Assembly: GCA_027919835.1 (NCBI GenBank)
Contig: JANVFP010000002.1
Location: forward strand, 992,001-1,056,000
Reading direction: 5' to 3'
Length of the DNA: 64,000 nucleotides
DNA from: Lentinula raphanica
Taxonomy: Eukaryota; Basidiomycota; Agaricomycetes; Agaricales; Omphalotaceae
Both the position numbers and the translations under genes were made by a program. Positions 12,128 to 24,087 of this stretch are shown one piece after another. The notes beneath the pieces are model-generated. The model did not search any database, was not told where the DNA came from, and saw nothing but the letters and a program-made list of their open reading frames with translations. The first letter of the stretch is position 1; every line of letters begins with the position of its first letter.

Positions 12128-13343
12128 TTAATAGCTAGGAGGAGGTCCATGAATATCTTGCCTCAACCATTGCACCTCCCTTCGCAGGTCAGAAAGCTCC
12201 CGTACGACCCCATCGCCGGACTCTGCTCGGGTGTGCTGAGAATATGAAGAAGGATACGTCATCTGGGTTGGACTGAGGGCCGGATCCATTGGAGTATTAG
12301 GAGCCATACCCGGCATGGGAACATCGGGAAGTCTCCGTTTCATCGTCCCATGCTGCCGGGATATTGGCGAGCTCAGATCTGTGGTAGTCGTTGGAGAAAT
12401 CGAGCTAGAGGCTGCTTGTGTGGGCGGTGGACCATCGAAGGGTGGGACGATGATTGGAGTGAGAGCTGCGCCGCTACCAAGATTTCCAGGGCCGTAACCG
12501 TTGGCTTCCCTGATGGTTCGTCCGAAATCTGGTTTTCGTTTATACTCCTTACGTAGTCTGAACCACAGTATGAAGAAGACCACCCCGCACAGGAATCCAA
12601 GCCCGCCAATGATTCCGCCGACAAGCGCTCCAACATTGGAGGAATTTGAATCGGGAGAGGTGTAGGATGAGGATGAAGTGGGACATGACGTGCTAGTCAA
12701 GAAAAGATATGAGGGCGATTAGCAGAAGGAAACCATCATGAACTAAGTTGAACACACCCCGATTCCGAACTTGCTGAACTGATTTCGAGTGATACTTGAG
12801 CAAAAGGGTAGCTAATGTACATCAACAAATACTCACGATGAACTTGAGCTCGAAACAGGAGTGAAAAGATTTCCGGTATAGAAGGGTTGAGAAGTGACCA
12901 CTGAAGTAGTGTCGTTGCTTTTGAACGAGTCAGATTTGTGGTTGATGGACAAAGGCCCGATCACGTACTAAGCCACAGCCTGCAAGAAATGTGGTCTGAG
13001 AGGGAGAGTATCAGACTTCGTGTTTCGTATGTCGAGTATATATTTTATAGCGCACCCTGGTGACTGAAAAGTGAAGCTGGCTGTACCCGTACCCGACTGC
13101 ACTCCACCTATTTGAGTTGTACCATTGGCGTAGACATTGCGCAGAAGCCAGTTTGAAGGATCGGTAGAATCTGATGCATAGCTAATAGTTGTCGCAACGT
13201 TGAGCAGAATCGTGTTTTCCATGGTTATCTGAAGGCCATTGGTTGAACTGGCGAAGCAACTGGAGGAATCAAGTTATGGAAGAAGGCGGTGCGAGCGACG
13301 ACGACCCCACTTACAATAATGAAAACAAAAATCCCCGCATCAT
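12128..13343 (-). CDS. single-pass membrane protein with Ser-rich ectodomain and C-terminal PPxY motif
   Basis: Signal peptide (MMRGFLFSLFCFASS), a beta-rich ectodomain of about 100 aa, a Ser-rich stalk, one transmembrane helix (VGALVGGIIGGLGFLCGVVF) with a basic stop-transfer (RLRKEYKRK), and a cytoplasmic tail of about 120 aa. The tail has a short coiled coil (LSDLRREVQWLRQDI) and ends GPPPSY, a PPxY motif of the kind bound by WW-domain ubiquitin ligases such as Rsp5. Exons: 13343-13315, 13259-13056, 12995-12969, 12917-12837, an optional 21-nt exon near 12760-12780, and 12692-12128. They give 301 or 308 aa; both versions stay in frame. The layout resembles wall-stress-sensor-like or cargo-adaptor proteins, but I do not recognise a named family. 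Confidence 0.7.
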
Positions 13344-13891
13344 AGGAAAGTCGAGTGATCCTTGGAGGTCGATGAGCGGGGTGAGGAAGGGAAGGAAAAG
13401 AGCGTCAACAAGGAAGTTGGATCGTGGAACGCACTAGAAGAGTGCTATGTATATATGTTGGAACCTTTGAAGCCACAAAATTCCAATATCCGTTTTGATG
13501 CGATGGACGTATGACAGAACCTGCAAGACAACGCAAAAATTGCTCCGTCGGTGCGATCATGGAACATGGAAGGTTCAGTCCGATAGCACAAGGGTCACGA
13601 GTACGAATCGGAAGCGGATAAAATGCTCGCAACCTCCAACAGCCACCAACCTCGCCAGTGGCCACTGGCCACAGACACCGTCCAGATTCATGGCCGACTT
13701 TAAAAATAGGTTTTGCAATATGTATGTAGTCGGTCCAGTGCGTTTCTTCTATTTAAGTACTTGCTCTTACACCAATCGGTCCTACTTAGAATGTTAAACA
13801 TCAAGTCATTAACGGCTCCCCTGCATACGTGAAACTAGAAATTGGGATAGTTTGAACAAGTTTGCAATGAGTAGGATGAGAGGAAAGGACA
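13344..13891. other. intergenic, no gene seen
   Basis: This is the promoter of the membrane protein and the 3' flank of the dehydrogenase, both minus strand. No supported frame was found. Confidence 0.5.
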
Positions 13892-14722
13892 TTACCGATA
13901 ATCCCAACTCTTCGCGACATCTGCACTAATCAGGTTCCAAAACGCTTTAGCGTGTGCAGGACCACTGTTGTAGAATCCAACCTCGGCACTAGGATCCAAA
14001 TTTGGCAAACCTCCGTCAGGACCTACGAGTGTAGCATAATGGAACCTGGAAGAACGAGGTGAACTCGCAGAAACCAAGGTTGCAGCACGGAGGACTCTCT
14101 ACCTAAAGCCCTCGGGAGCATACGCCCGACTGGCATAGTCCATCATAGTATACATCGTTGCCTTCTGCGATGCCAATGCTAGGAAAAAAGGCGGCATGTT
14201 CTTGAGGAATGGAAGACCATTTCCGGTGCCGATGAATACTTTGGGTGTGGTGCTCTTATCGGAACGAAAGCTAGCCAAAGCCTCCTGCACTGCAACGAAC
14301 AAAGCGAGCTGTATATTGCAGGATTTGGCGAAGGTGTCCGAAGATACAGAAAACGGATCATTTCTGACGGGTGGTTGAAAATGTATACCGACTAGCAAGA
14401 TATAAAGTGAGCATATATCCAGCAACAGAGACAGTTGAATCATAAGCTGACCATTGTGAACGACAATACTAGGTTCCCCAAGGTTAGTCCTCACGAGATC
14501 GAACGCGCTCTTTATACTTTCCGGATTCGAGGCGTCTACTGAAACGGGAAACAGCTCTTTTTGTTCGAGAGTGGCGATATCGGGATTACGAGAACCAAAT
14601 GCGACACGATAGCCTTCTGTCTTCAGCTTTTGAGCAACATGCATGCCCACGTTAGAACCTCCACCGATAATGAACGCGACACGATGGAAGATAGTAGAGG
14701 TAGACATTTCGAGTTCTTTCAA
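13892..14722 (-). CDS. short-chain dehydrogenase/reductase family protein, divergent active site
   Basis: Rossmann-fold NAD(P)-binding protein. Exons 14722-14452, 14391-14103 and 14045-13892 sum to 714 nt: 237 aa, or 232 aa from the second ATG (MSTSTIF). The cofactor loop IIGGGSNVGMHVAQKL follows the first strand and VAFGSRNPDI the second; SIVVHN replaces the usual NNAG. Around the expected catalytic YxxxK the sequence is LALASQKAT: the Lys is present but no Tyr sits four residues before it. The C-terminus ends FWNLISADVAKSWDYR. It may be an atypical SDR using another acid, or a non-catalytic nucleotide-binding protein. The substrate is unknown. Confidence 0.8.
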
Positions 14723-15042
14723 GGTGAGATTGTGTCGAATGTTATCAATATTTGGGTCTTTATAAGCCTCTATGAATCAATAATTGCATTAGTAAGTTGG
14801 ACGAAAGAGCTTGGTCATAAATATGAACGACGAGGATGATGAGTAAGTCAAGGTCTAAGGAGTTGGGCGTCAAATTTATAGGCGTTACTAGCTGTTACCG
14901 GCTGTTACCGTGTGACAGAGGTGACAAGCTAATATTAATCACGCGATGTGACTTACCGCGCTTTGAAATTGGGTGTCAACTGGTACAAACAATGAAATAT
15001 GATTTGGTTTATTACTCGCGTCTTGTCTTCAGTCTCTCATCA
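14723..15042. other. divergent intergenic region
   Basis: About 320 bp lie between the divergent starts of the SDR gene and the acidic-protein gene, and so hold both promoters. No other feature was seen. Confidence 0.45.
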
Positions 15043-15995
15043 ATGGATCTCTTATTCTCATCAAGTCCAGCTCGTTTCATCCCTTCTACTCCTTCGACTA
15101 ACCGCATTAAATCATATTCCCTCTCACGAACCAATCACAGACCACTCAATTCGTCCCCTTTAGCTCACGACAACAGTTCCCCAATTTCCTCTCCTGTGGC
15201 CGAAGCACAAGCTCGAAGGCAATCTCAGTATAAAAGTCGAGTCCCTAGCGGGTCTCAAAGATCACGGCATAGTCTACCGCCGAGCTCTAGCTCGAAGGTG
15301 GCGGGTTCTTCTACTGGAGGCTCAGACTCACAAAAGGCAATGATGAGAGACCGGTTCAAGCAGCGCTGTTTGGAACGAGCAGAAAAAGCTAGGGCGAAAG
15401 CCCGCGCATCAAAACGAAAGTCGGGCGATATCTTTGATGATGCTATGGAGGATGATGTGGATGAGAGCGACGATGATATTATACAGAGCGAGGCACGAAG
15501 GACCCTCTTCTTAACTAGACTATCCACACTAATTCTTTTCTCATATAGCTGTACCAACGTATCGTGATGAACCAAGCACACCAGCAGCGACATGCCTATC
15601 TCCGTTCTTACTACGCCGAGGTCGGCTCTTCATTCGATCCAGACTTGGAAGATGTCACGACCTGGGAGCGCGAGTTACAATGTATGCCGTCGTATTTCGA
15701 ACTGTATCATTCGCAATGCACTTACGCATTATTCTAAGCACACGCAAACACCCAACCCAACTCTCCTGTTGGACAGTCATCAGTCCAAGGTGTTCAAGAC
15801 ACCATAGAGATGACACCAGAAGAACTCGAGCAAGCGGAATTAGAAGCTTATGCAGAGGAATGTGAACGGCAGGTGGCGTTGGCCGAATTTGAAGACATTC
15901 CTTTGGACGAACTTTTCGATGAGGAAGAGCTGAAGGAATTGATGGCAGATGACGGTGAACAGAGTCAGAATGTGGACGTTGACATGGACCTATAG
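15043..15995 (+). CDS. acidic nuclear-type protein, possibly RPA-interacting-protein-like
   Basis: Exons 15043-15492, 15549-15681 and 15739-15995 give 279 aa. The N-terminal 100 residues are Ser/Pro/Arg-rich. Next comes MMRDRFKQRCLERAEKARAK, which resembles the basic N-terminal motif of RPA-interacting protein (RPAIN/RIP). Then come an acidic block (DDVDESDDD), YQRIVMNQAHQQRHAYLRSY and a very acidic C-terminus (DELFDEEELKELMADDGE). I see no C-terminal Cys cluster like that of animal RPAIN, so the assignment is tentative. The first intron appears to be GC-AG (GAG|GCACGA...ATAG): no GT lies at the place where the frame must change, and the intron is about 56 nt with a CTAAT branch-like site. 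A role importing or loading RPA would be inference only. Confidence 0.55.
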
Positions 15996-16324
15996 CGATG
16001 GAGAGAAGAGCCGTTCCAGAAATAGCGGACTCAAACCAGTAGCTTCGAATGTGACACTAGACAGGACAGGACAGGACGCTCTCAGACGTGTCCTGCACAA
16101 AGACGATCTCGCCAGCAGAGGAAGTACTTTGCACCCACTTTACATAAAAAGTGCTGGCTATGTAAAAACAGTATATAACATGTACAATATGCCAGAGAGC
16201 GGCTGCTCGATATCAATACTTAGCTTTGTAACTAGTTCCCTTGCAAGAGAAGGCGAAATCGTGTCATTGTGTCTCCGAGATGAGGGTATTCACACCTATA
16301 CACCATTTATCCCGGGCTAAACTC
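15996..16324. other. convergent intergenic region
   Basis: This is the 3' flanks of two convergent genes. A small GACAG tandem repeat sits near 16062-16078. Nothing else is supported. Confidence 0.45.
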
Positions 16325-17662
16325 CTATATCGTTCGTGATTCCCTCCACCAAGGTCCACAATCTTCAGCCAACTTGTCACTTCTTGCATTACGACTCGGA
16401 TTCGCGACTTTCATTTTTACATCCAGATAGACTCCGCTATACCTCTCTGGGTCTTCGTGGATCTTCTTTCCCGCCGCTGCAAACACTGTAGGATACGCTC
16501 CGACATCCACGTTAGGGGCACTCATCAGCAAGCGAACAAGAGGGCGCCATAACCACGGCAATGGCCAGCGGTTGCTGAAAGTGTCGATGTTCCCGGGATC
16601 GATTGCCATGGTGACTACTCGTTCGACACCTGGCATTGTAGACGATAGGGATTTGAGATGTTGGTGCAGTGCGCGGGTCCAGATGATAATGAGCGTTTTC
16701 GTGTGAGCTGTGATGAGGCGAGGAAAGTTGCAGAGAGTTGTACGGATGTGAGTACATATGAAGAAATCATACCGTAGCGAGTAAACTTTGCCAAAGGTCG
16801 TCTGCGAAAGTCCTGGTTCAAATCCTCCGGTTTCTTGAGTTCTTTGATGTTGGGCACAAATTTATGTGAGAGCGAAGAAATCTGAGGAGCATCATGGAAT
16901 CATAGTGAGCAAAAGGCGTCGAACAGACGTGCCATTTGGAACGACCCACATTGACAATGCGGACGTCAGAGCCTTTCTCTTGCGCAGTCTTAGCCATGAG
17001 TGGTAGAAGAGTCTTGGTGAACACGAAAGGACTGATCAAACTGGGTAGGGTGAATGTTGAATTGAGGAGACCGAGCAGAGGAGTTCTTGAATAGCTACTT
17101 TGTGACGACAATCTTTGAGATGCCTAGAGTACAGAAGGATATGTTATAGCTCAGTATCAGGCGACTGTCGTACATACCATCATTCGTCTTCTCGTATGGT
17201 GCAAAAACCCTGGCGAATTCTATCAGCATTTGTACTAGTACTACGATGAACGATACTCGACTCACATCGCCGCGTTATTCACCAACACATCCAACCGACT
17301 CTCCTTCATCAAAAACTCTTCCGCTACTTTCTTCGCATTCCGAGGGTCTGCAAGATCCAGTTTCAGAAAGTGTACTTCACCAGCACTCCTCTCGTCCTCG
17401 CCAAGGCGGAGATCTGCTTTGAGTTTCTCGATGGACTCCAAAGACTGCTGTTCATTCCTGGCGGCAATGTATACCTTTGCTCCTGCACTTACAAGGTGCT
17501 TCACAGTCGAGTAGCCTAGTCCCCACGGTCGACTAGAATAGAATATACGATAGATAAATGGTGGGCACAAGGGATTGTCACAACTTACTTTGCTCCGGTG
17601 ACGATTATGACTTGGCCTTTGAGGTCGACAAGATCGCTCTTGGGATTGAAGCGAGGAGCCAT
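16325..17662 (-). CDS. short-chain dehydrogenase/reductase (retinol-dehydrogenase / WWOX-like subfamily)
   Basis: NAD(P)-dependent oxidoreductase of unknown substrate. Seven exons, 17662-17589, 17532-17266, 17209-17178, 17123-17099, 17040-16950, 16881-16773 and 16707-16325, give 326 aa. The order of motifs is that of this fungal subfamily: LKGQVIIVTGANRPWGLGYS, VYIAARN, LDLADPRNAKKVAEEF, DVLVNNAAM, ISPFVFTKTLLPLM, IVNISSLSHKF, WTRALHQHL. Two oddities are visible. The glycine loop has two extra residues (TGAN-RP-WGLG against TGANSGIG). The active site reads YGAHTK, with one residue more than YxxxK. Either may be real or may mark a slightly misplaced splice site. The gene lies head to tail with the next minus-strand gene. 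Confidence 0.85.
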
Positions 17663-17935
17663 GGGATACAACCTGAGTTTCTTTCATTCAGTTTACATGA
17701 AAGCTTTCTCAAATGATCATGAGATACGGAGCCTGAGCAGTTCCCATGAGCATTGTTGGATATTCATTGATGAATGGTGGGATCGACGGGAAGAGAAAGG
17801 AGACATACCCGGGCCCTCACTGACCATCGCCAAAACATAAAAACCTCGTTAGTCTCAGCCATCTTCTTAGCTGGCCTCAACACACTTTCATGACCGAAAA
17901 GCTACATCATATATGATTATACATATGTACATCCT

Positions 17936-19480
17936 TCATCCTTTCAAGCTTGCTGCCTGTTTCCTTTCCTTCGAGTTGTGGTATTTACTCAGCTTTGTCT
18001 TCTTTTGTGTCTCCAGCATCCCTACGCGTTTTTCCAACTCCTCTAACCACTCATTCCACGTGTAGTCTGATATGAGAGGCTCATTCCAGCCAGGAGGTGT
18101 CGTATGCAGAACCGTCATCAGCTTGTGGAGATACGCCCAATGGTGCAGGTATTTGAGTTTGTCTTCTCTATGCCAAACCACATTCCCCAGCTGCTGCTTC
18201 AGATCCTGAACCCAGGTTGTTATATCTTCCATCGGCATTTTACTTTGAAGGAAAATGTCTGGTCTTTCCCCTATTTTCACTTGTCCAATCCATTTCGGGC
18301 GCATGCCACGTTTATTCCGTGCGGTTTCTTGTTTGAAGCAATAAGGGTTGGGACCAATGAACAAACAGGCAAGGCCTGTTTTGAGTCGACCCGTATCGGG
18401 ATACTCGACGAGTTTGATGCCTAAATTCCCGAACTTGGATCAATGCTCTTTCAAGTTGAAGGAGTAGAATACTACTCACTGTGAGGTACAGCATGACTCT
18501 CCCTGCACGTATTCCAGGTTTCCTGAGCTGCCGCGGTTGACGCCTTGACACATTTCCGCATTTTTCCCATTATGGCTGGGACCTCTTTAGTTATCGACGA
18601 CGATTCCTGGGCCGGGCGAAAGCCTGGCGCGAGGTAAAGAGTGTTTATGATCGCGCTAACATAATGCCAACCGGGTGCGAGGTTGTCATCCGCCTTCCCC
18701 GCTTCCGCCTCCTCAGGTAACTTCCCCACCTCCCCCGCCTTTCCTGTCTCCCCCTTCCCCTTATCGGCCTCTTCATGCTTCTCCACTTTCTCCGTGACTT
18801 CCATGACCCGCGTTCTTTCGGCAGCGTCCGCGAACTCCGCATAACCAAGGAACATCTCGGTAGGACTCCGAGTAGGAAGACCTTGACAACTGTCCGCGAA
18901 GCAAAAAATATCATCGCCGACGGTCAGATATACTGATAGAGACCCGTCTTCTGCGTATGAGGGGTGAATAACGACTTCTAGCCTCCGATGCGATCAGTTT
19001 ATGCATAGAATGGAGTTTATAACTGAAATGTAGTCTCACCGTCTTTAATCACTGCAGGCGACTCTTCCCTTGAGACAAGAGGAGCAGCAATCACGAACGA
19101 GTCGATGGCATTGAGCAAGTGTGTGATGGTAAAAAGGGACACGAGTAAGCGCGATGACAATCCAGGAGCGCGCGGGACTCTTTGACCCAGATATGGCGGT
19201 ATGATGAAGGATAGCATGTTCTGGAGAACGACGCAGACAATTTGAGATAGTTCAGAGGATAAATCGCGAGAAATCTCGTTGTGACTGGAGATGACCAGCA
19301 AATCCAGTACGGTAGTTCCAGCCTACGACAGTCATTAGCAGGCAAGGCTGGGAGACTAGCGACGACGACGCACCAGTGGAATTTTTCTTGGGGGGAAGAA
19401 TAGGAAGAAAAGAAAAGAACGTACCGCCCAAGCTTTGATAAATCCCTCAGATATTGGCAGTGCCACTGCGTCACCTAACA
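17936..19480 (-). CDS. uncharacterised protein, 5' end unresolved
   Basis: Not a family I recognise. The splice-joined frame runs through 19323-19040, 18977-18480 and 18420-17936, and upstream into an exon at about 19480-19425. It contains LVISSHNEISRDLSSELSQI, two hydrophobic helices (LPLLSFII-like near 19200, LLVSLFTITHLLNAIDSFVI), VVIHPSYAEDGSLSVYLTVG, a Glu/Lys/Gly low-complexity tract (EEADKGKGETGKAGEVGK), KTGLACLFIGPNPYCF and a basic C-terminus (KKTKLSKYHNSKERKQ). No in-frame ATG opens the first exon. That exon abuts the stop of the Cys-module gene at 19552, so the true start may lie in an upstream exon or at an internal Met such as the one before LSFIIPPYLG. Confidence 0.5.
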
Positions 19481-19551
19481 AAGACAAAGAGATACCCTTG
19501 AGGATACTATCGCTGTATTTTACTTCAATATTTGATACAGGTATTGTAATA

Positions 19552-22500
19552 CTATGCTTCCGATACGATTTCGTCTTCGCCGACGACTTGGGTCGACGTT
19601 CGGGGAACACCCACCACTACCTTTCTAGGTTCGAGTTTGAATCTCTGTTTGGTCTTCAGCTGGTGTTTCTTGAACCTAGCCCGACAACGAGTGCAGAATG
19701 TCCCTGTGATATTTTGCGGAATGGGTCGCCGACAGGTTTTGGTGTGGCAAAGACGCTGGACAAGGAAATAAACATGAGTGAGAAGATACCCCAACAAAGA
19801 GTACTCACCTCTGATACGGCACCAGACGGATGCCCAGATGTTGGTTGGCTACTTGCTTCTTTCGCGACTTCCGGAGCCTCTTGAGCGTCAGTCGTCGTAG
19901 CAGGAGCATCATCGCTACGTGACGCGGCTTGTTCAGCTACAACTTCAACGACTTCACTATCTGTCTCAGCAACTGTCTTCTTCTGCTTCTTCGTTTTCTC
20001 TTTGCCCTTGGTCGTCGCTGTTTTTTCAGAAACTTCTGCGTGTTTCGATCCAGGAGCCGACGGCGCATTGGCAGTGTAATACACCGCATTCTGAGGTGGG
20101 TACACAGGATAGCCTGGCAAACCGGGAGAACCATAGCCAGGATAGCCAGGATAGGGGGGATAGGAGTACAGACCACCATATGGGTACGGATAAGGCGAGT
20201 ACGACGACGACGAGGATGGTGGAGGTGGATTGGGGAATCCAGGTACGTTCACATATGGATGTGAGCTATGCGGTGCTGGAGTCTGAGTAGACGGAGGTGT
20301 TGGCACTATCAAGCTCGAAGTCGATGCAGTCGGGCTACCTTCAGAAGGTGCATGTACATGCGGGGGTAGGACTTGCGAAGGATCGGACGACGAAGCGACA
20401 CAGCCAGGACTGGTACAATATCTGGGCGGATACATGTAGCTGTAGGGGTATGTATAGCCGGGATTCATGACGACAGTATTAGGCTGAGTGGGTTCTTTGG
20501 GATTCTCCTTCGCTCGAACTCGTTTTTTCTGGGTAGCCTGAACGGATTCGTCGCCTTTTTGAACGACTGGTGCTTCTTCCTTGTCGTCAGGAGTTGCCAA
20601 ACTGTCGTTCGTCTCTACCTCGGAGTACTTCCGTTTCCTTGTATCCTCAACAGGCGTGTCAGGTTTCGCAGATGAATGTGGATCCCCACTAACTTTCTGT
20701 CCGGAGCTCACAGGTACCTGCGGTGCAGATGTGCTAGAAGGCGGAGGCGGATTGAGTTTGAAAATCCCATAAGTCGAAGGAGCCTGGATAGGAATCGCCG
20801 GGTTCGCAACTGAAAAGACGCTCAATGTACTCCCATTTCCAACAGACGTGATCTTGCGATTAGTCATGGCCGCAGAAGGGAGTGGCTGTGGGCTAGCATA
20901 AATTTGAGGCGTGCCATTGACGAAGTTGAGCGACGGGGGAGAAGAACCACTTTGATAAGCATGAGCAGCACGATTTCCGATATCTGTTTGCGGAGGTCCT
21001 TCTACAGCATATGCTGGGGGAGAGAGTGAATATTTCGAGGCAAGCGCATGTCCATCAACCATGATGAACTTAGTTGTGTTCGTAGGTAATCTCACTGGTG
21101 TGTCTGTTGGTGGTACATTGACCATGATGAATTTAGTTTTGTTTGGAGGTAATCCCGCAGGCAAAGCAGTGGGTAAGGCATGAGGAGCCGTATCCATGTT
21201 GTGTGAAGATTTTTCGACGAGATTAGCTGAAGACGACTTTGGAGGAGTTTTTTCAGAGTTCACGTCTGTTTGGTGAGGTGAATTTGTTTGAGAGCCACTA
21301 GAAGACGGAGGTTCTGGAACAGCCGCCTTAACGGTTTGTGATACTGTTTCCTTCGCTGTTTCCGTAGAAGAGGAGGAGGAATCTTGAGCCTTTTCTGACT
21401 GCTCCGTTTGGCTCTGGCTTTGCTTCGCTTTGCTCTTGGCGGAGCCGGTGGATGCAGTAGCCGGGGAGGGAGATACAGATACAGGAGGTGCAGGTGCAGG
21501 GAATAATGTTGGCGGAGATGAGACCAAAGAAGACGCAACAGTCATATTTGGAGGCTGGTAGGCGTAAGGATAGGCATATGGATTAACCACAGACGTAGGC
21601 GCGACAACCAAAGACGACATGGCAGAGAGGCTTTGGTATGTGTAAGCATGAGGGGCATAGGACTGATATGGGGCATATGGCACAAAAGGATGAGAAGCTG
21701 CAGGTTTCGCGGAATTGGCGCGTGCGACAGTGACACTAGGAATTTGCGATTGGGAGGCAGAAGGAGCTTCACTGTTTCGATCTGAGTTGTGTTTGACACG
21801 GTCCCGTCGAACATTTGCTTGAGAATGGCGGCACAATCCGCACGTCCGCCATCTCTGAACAGGGTTGAGAAGGTTCATGCAGCCTTGCCCCAGACATGTG
21901 AACGATTTGAGTTTCTTCTTCGAGGATGTGTTATGATCATGACTAGTAATCGAAAAGGAAGGTACTCACAACTTGCAGCTGTAGTATTGCGCCTATGTCG
22001 TCGTTTGAAGTGTCTACGTTGTTGACAGGACTTTCGACACTTCCTGACTCGCCCTCGACATGTGAGCAATTTTCCGAGTTGACTGAGGTCGTTTCATTCG
22101 GGAGAGATTCTGGAGAAACAACACTCGTTCCGTCACTCCTGGCATGATGGTCTTCCGAGACCGAAGGCGAAGTAAGAGTTTCCAGCCCATTGTCTTCACT
22201 GACCCCTGACCTGTTCTGACTGACCATCTTTTCCACAATAAGCACCTTCTTTTCTGACTGCTTCCTTTTTCTAACCCGGTTTTTTTCACGCCTCTTCTCT
22301 GCAGCGATCTTGCCCGCCATGAACTTGCTAGCAATTTGTCGAGCCAAGCGTTCCATCTCCGATAATGCGTCACTTTCGGAATAGGTGGGGGTGTAACCTT
22401 TCGGTGCTGCAGTCACGTTCTGTTCTGTTTCTTTACCACTGTTCTCGCCGTTGCCATCGCCACCGGCACCGTTCTCAGCGACTTTATCAGGTTCATGCAC

Positions 22501-24087
22501 ATGGCTATCAGCAACAGCTATGTTCCCCGACTCCTTTCCTGCTGCATGAGCAGAATCATCCCTCCCGGATGTCAACCCCAGCCTCTCCTCTTCTTTCCTT
22601 TCTAGTCTGAGCTTGGTATGCGTCAGAGTCTGTAGACGGTGTTTTTCGCACCGTTTGTACCTATACGTTCCGGGTAAAACTGTGTGACAGTGGTATACAG
22701 TGCATATATGCGGCGGGCGCGAGGTAGAAGGAGTGACAGCTGCGTCTGCTGGGACCGGTTCTTCATCGAGAGCGTCGTTCGACTGATCAGAATTTGATTG
22801 CGCTTCTGGGACGTGGCTTGGCCCTGGATCTGTTGAACTGCTCGCAGGGGGTACAGGGGAGGCGACAGAATCTGAGCCATTCAGTTGATCATTCACGGCA
22901 CCCATCATCATCGCGATAAACGAAGGTGGAAGTTGAGCCTGCTGGTTGATGACAGATTGCTCCCAAGCTCGTAAGTCGTCTGGAGAACCATCTAAGGGCT
23001 GAGCAGACAGTTGATCAGCAGCTTCAATGTACATGCGATTCAGCATACTAACCATTAAGCCTTCCTGTTTCCTTCTCTCGTCTTCGAGCTCTCTGAGTAT
23101 CTTGATACCCTGATCAGATGCCATCCCTTCTGTTCTCCATTTTCGTCGACTCGATGAATTTTGTTGTTTGGAACGAGCCCTGCATTTGGTACACGTCCTA
23201 AACTTATAGTTCGCTTTTGAAACGGGTCAGGAAATTCATACCTATAGTAGGAGAAACAGCTTACGCGCAAGACGTGATGTACATCCTTTGCCAGTGCAAC
23301 GTCGCAATGAACTTGAAGCATTAGTGGCATCCATCATGTCCTGGTCTTCCTCGGAGGGTAATGGGTCGATTTCAGAAGGACCGACACCGTGGTCGTTTCC
23401 CGGTAATACTTCGTGGTTCGTAGTGGCGGGGGCAGTGTGCGTGGAGTGGGGCATATCAGAAGGCATTGGACCTAGGGCACCTGCGAGGGCAGAAGACGAA
23501 CTTCTAGGCAAGGGTTCAGGAATGAACAATCGAGGGTCGAGATTTGAAGGATTCCAGTCCGTAGGAGTGGGGGGCATTTGCGGTATACCTGCTGAAAATT
23601 GAAGAGTGGAGGTGCTAGTCTCTTGATCTGCCGTTGTGTTACTCGTACCAGCGTTGCCAGCATTGTCGTCGTTGATTCGAGACCCTGCCAAGGGCGCTCT
23701 CTGACCATCTTCAGACAGAAATTTCTCCATCAAGGCTGCTTTCTCCATCTTCCGCTTCGTCCTTTTAGTCTTGGAATACCGGCGATGCTTCATCCTGCAA
23801 TTGATACACATTTTCGCGGTATCCGCAGGATCGAGCTCGTGATAACAATTGCGAACAGAGCATATCCGTCGTACTCCTACTATCCCCATATTGTTGACCA
23901 ACTCTTTGCTTCCCGAGGCTGGAGCATTCGATTCGGATATGGACGAGTCATGCTGGACACTGAGCAAACTGCTAGGTGTGATTGAAGATTGGTCCGGCGC
24001 TGGTGGTGATTGGGACAGAATCGAGCTAGAAGGCGAAAATGGAAACTGGGTTTGTGTGTGTCCGCCAGGCTCGATTGGCGTCGTCAT
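19552..24087 (-). CDS. large disordered protein with five Cys-pair zinc-finger-like modules
   Basis: Four exons, 24087-23265, 23213-21970, 21917-19809 and 19755-19552, sum to 4380 nt (1459 aa). Five short modules share the pattern C-x4-C, 10-16 residues, then C-x2-C or C-x2-H with basic residues: ICSVRNCYHELD...MCINCRMKH; CTGKGCTSRLAPNYKFRTCT; ICTVYHCHTVLPGTYRYKRC; FTCLGQGCMNLL...TCGLCR; LCHTKTCRRPIP...FCTRCR. Each is followed by an Arg/Lys-rich tail, so zinc binding and nucleic-acid contact are plausible. A half module (YCTSPGC) sits in the middle. Between modules the chain is low-complexity Pro/Ser/Tyr-rich. Modules 2 and 4 are completed only by splicing, which supports the introns. The nuclear or regulatory role is inference. 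The gene is divergent from a finger protein at 25013. Confidence 0.75.

Noticed and set aside
12760..12837. Single long intron in the PPxY membrane protein gene
   Set aside because: Not excluded, but two introns around a 21-nt Ser-coding exon fit the usual intron size better. Both options are given in the feature.
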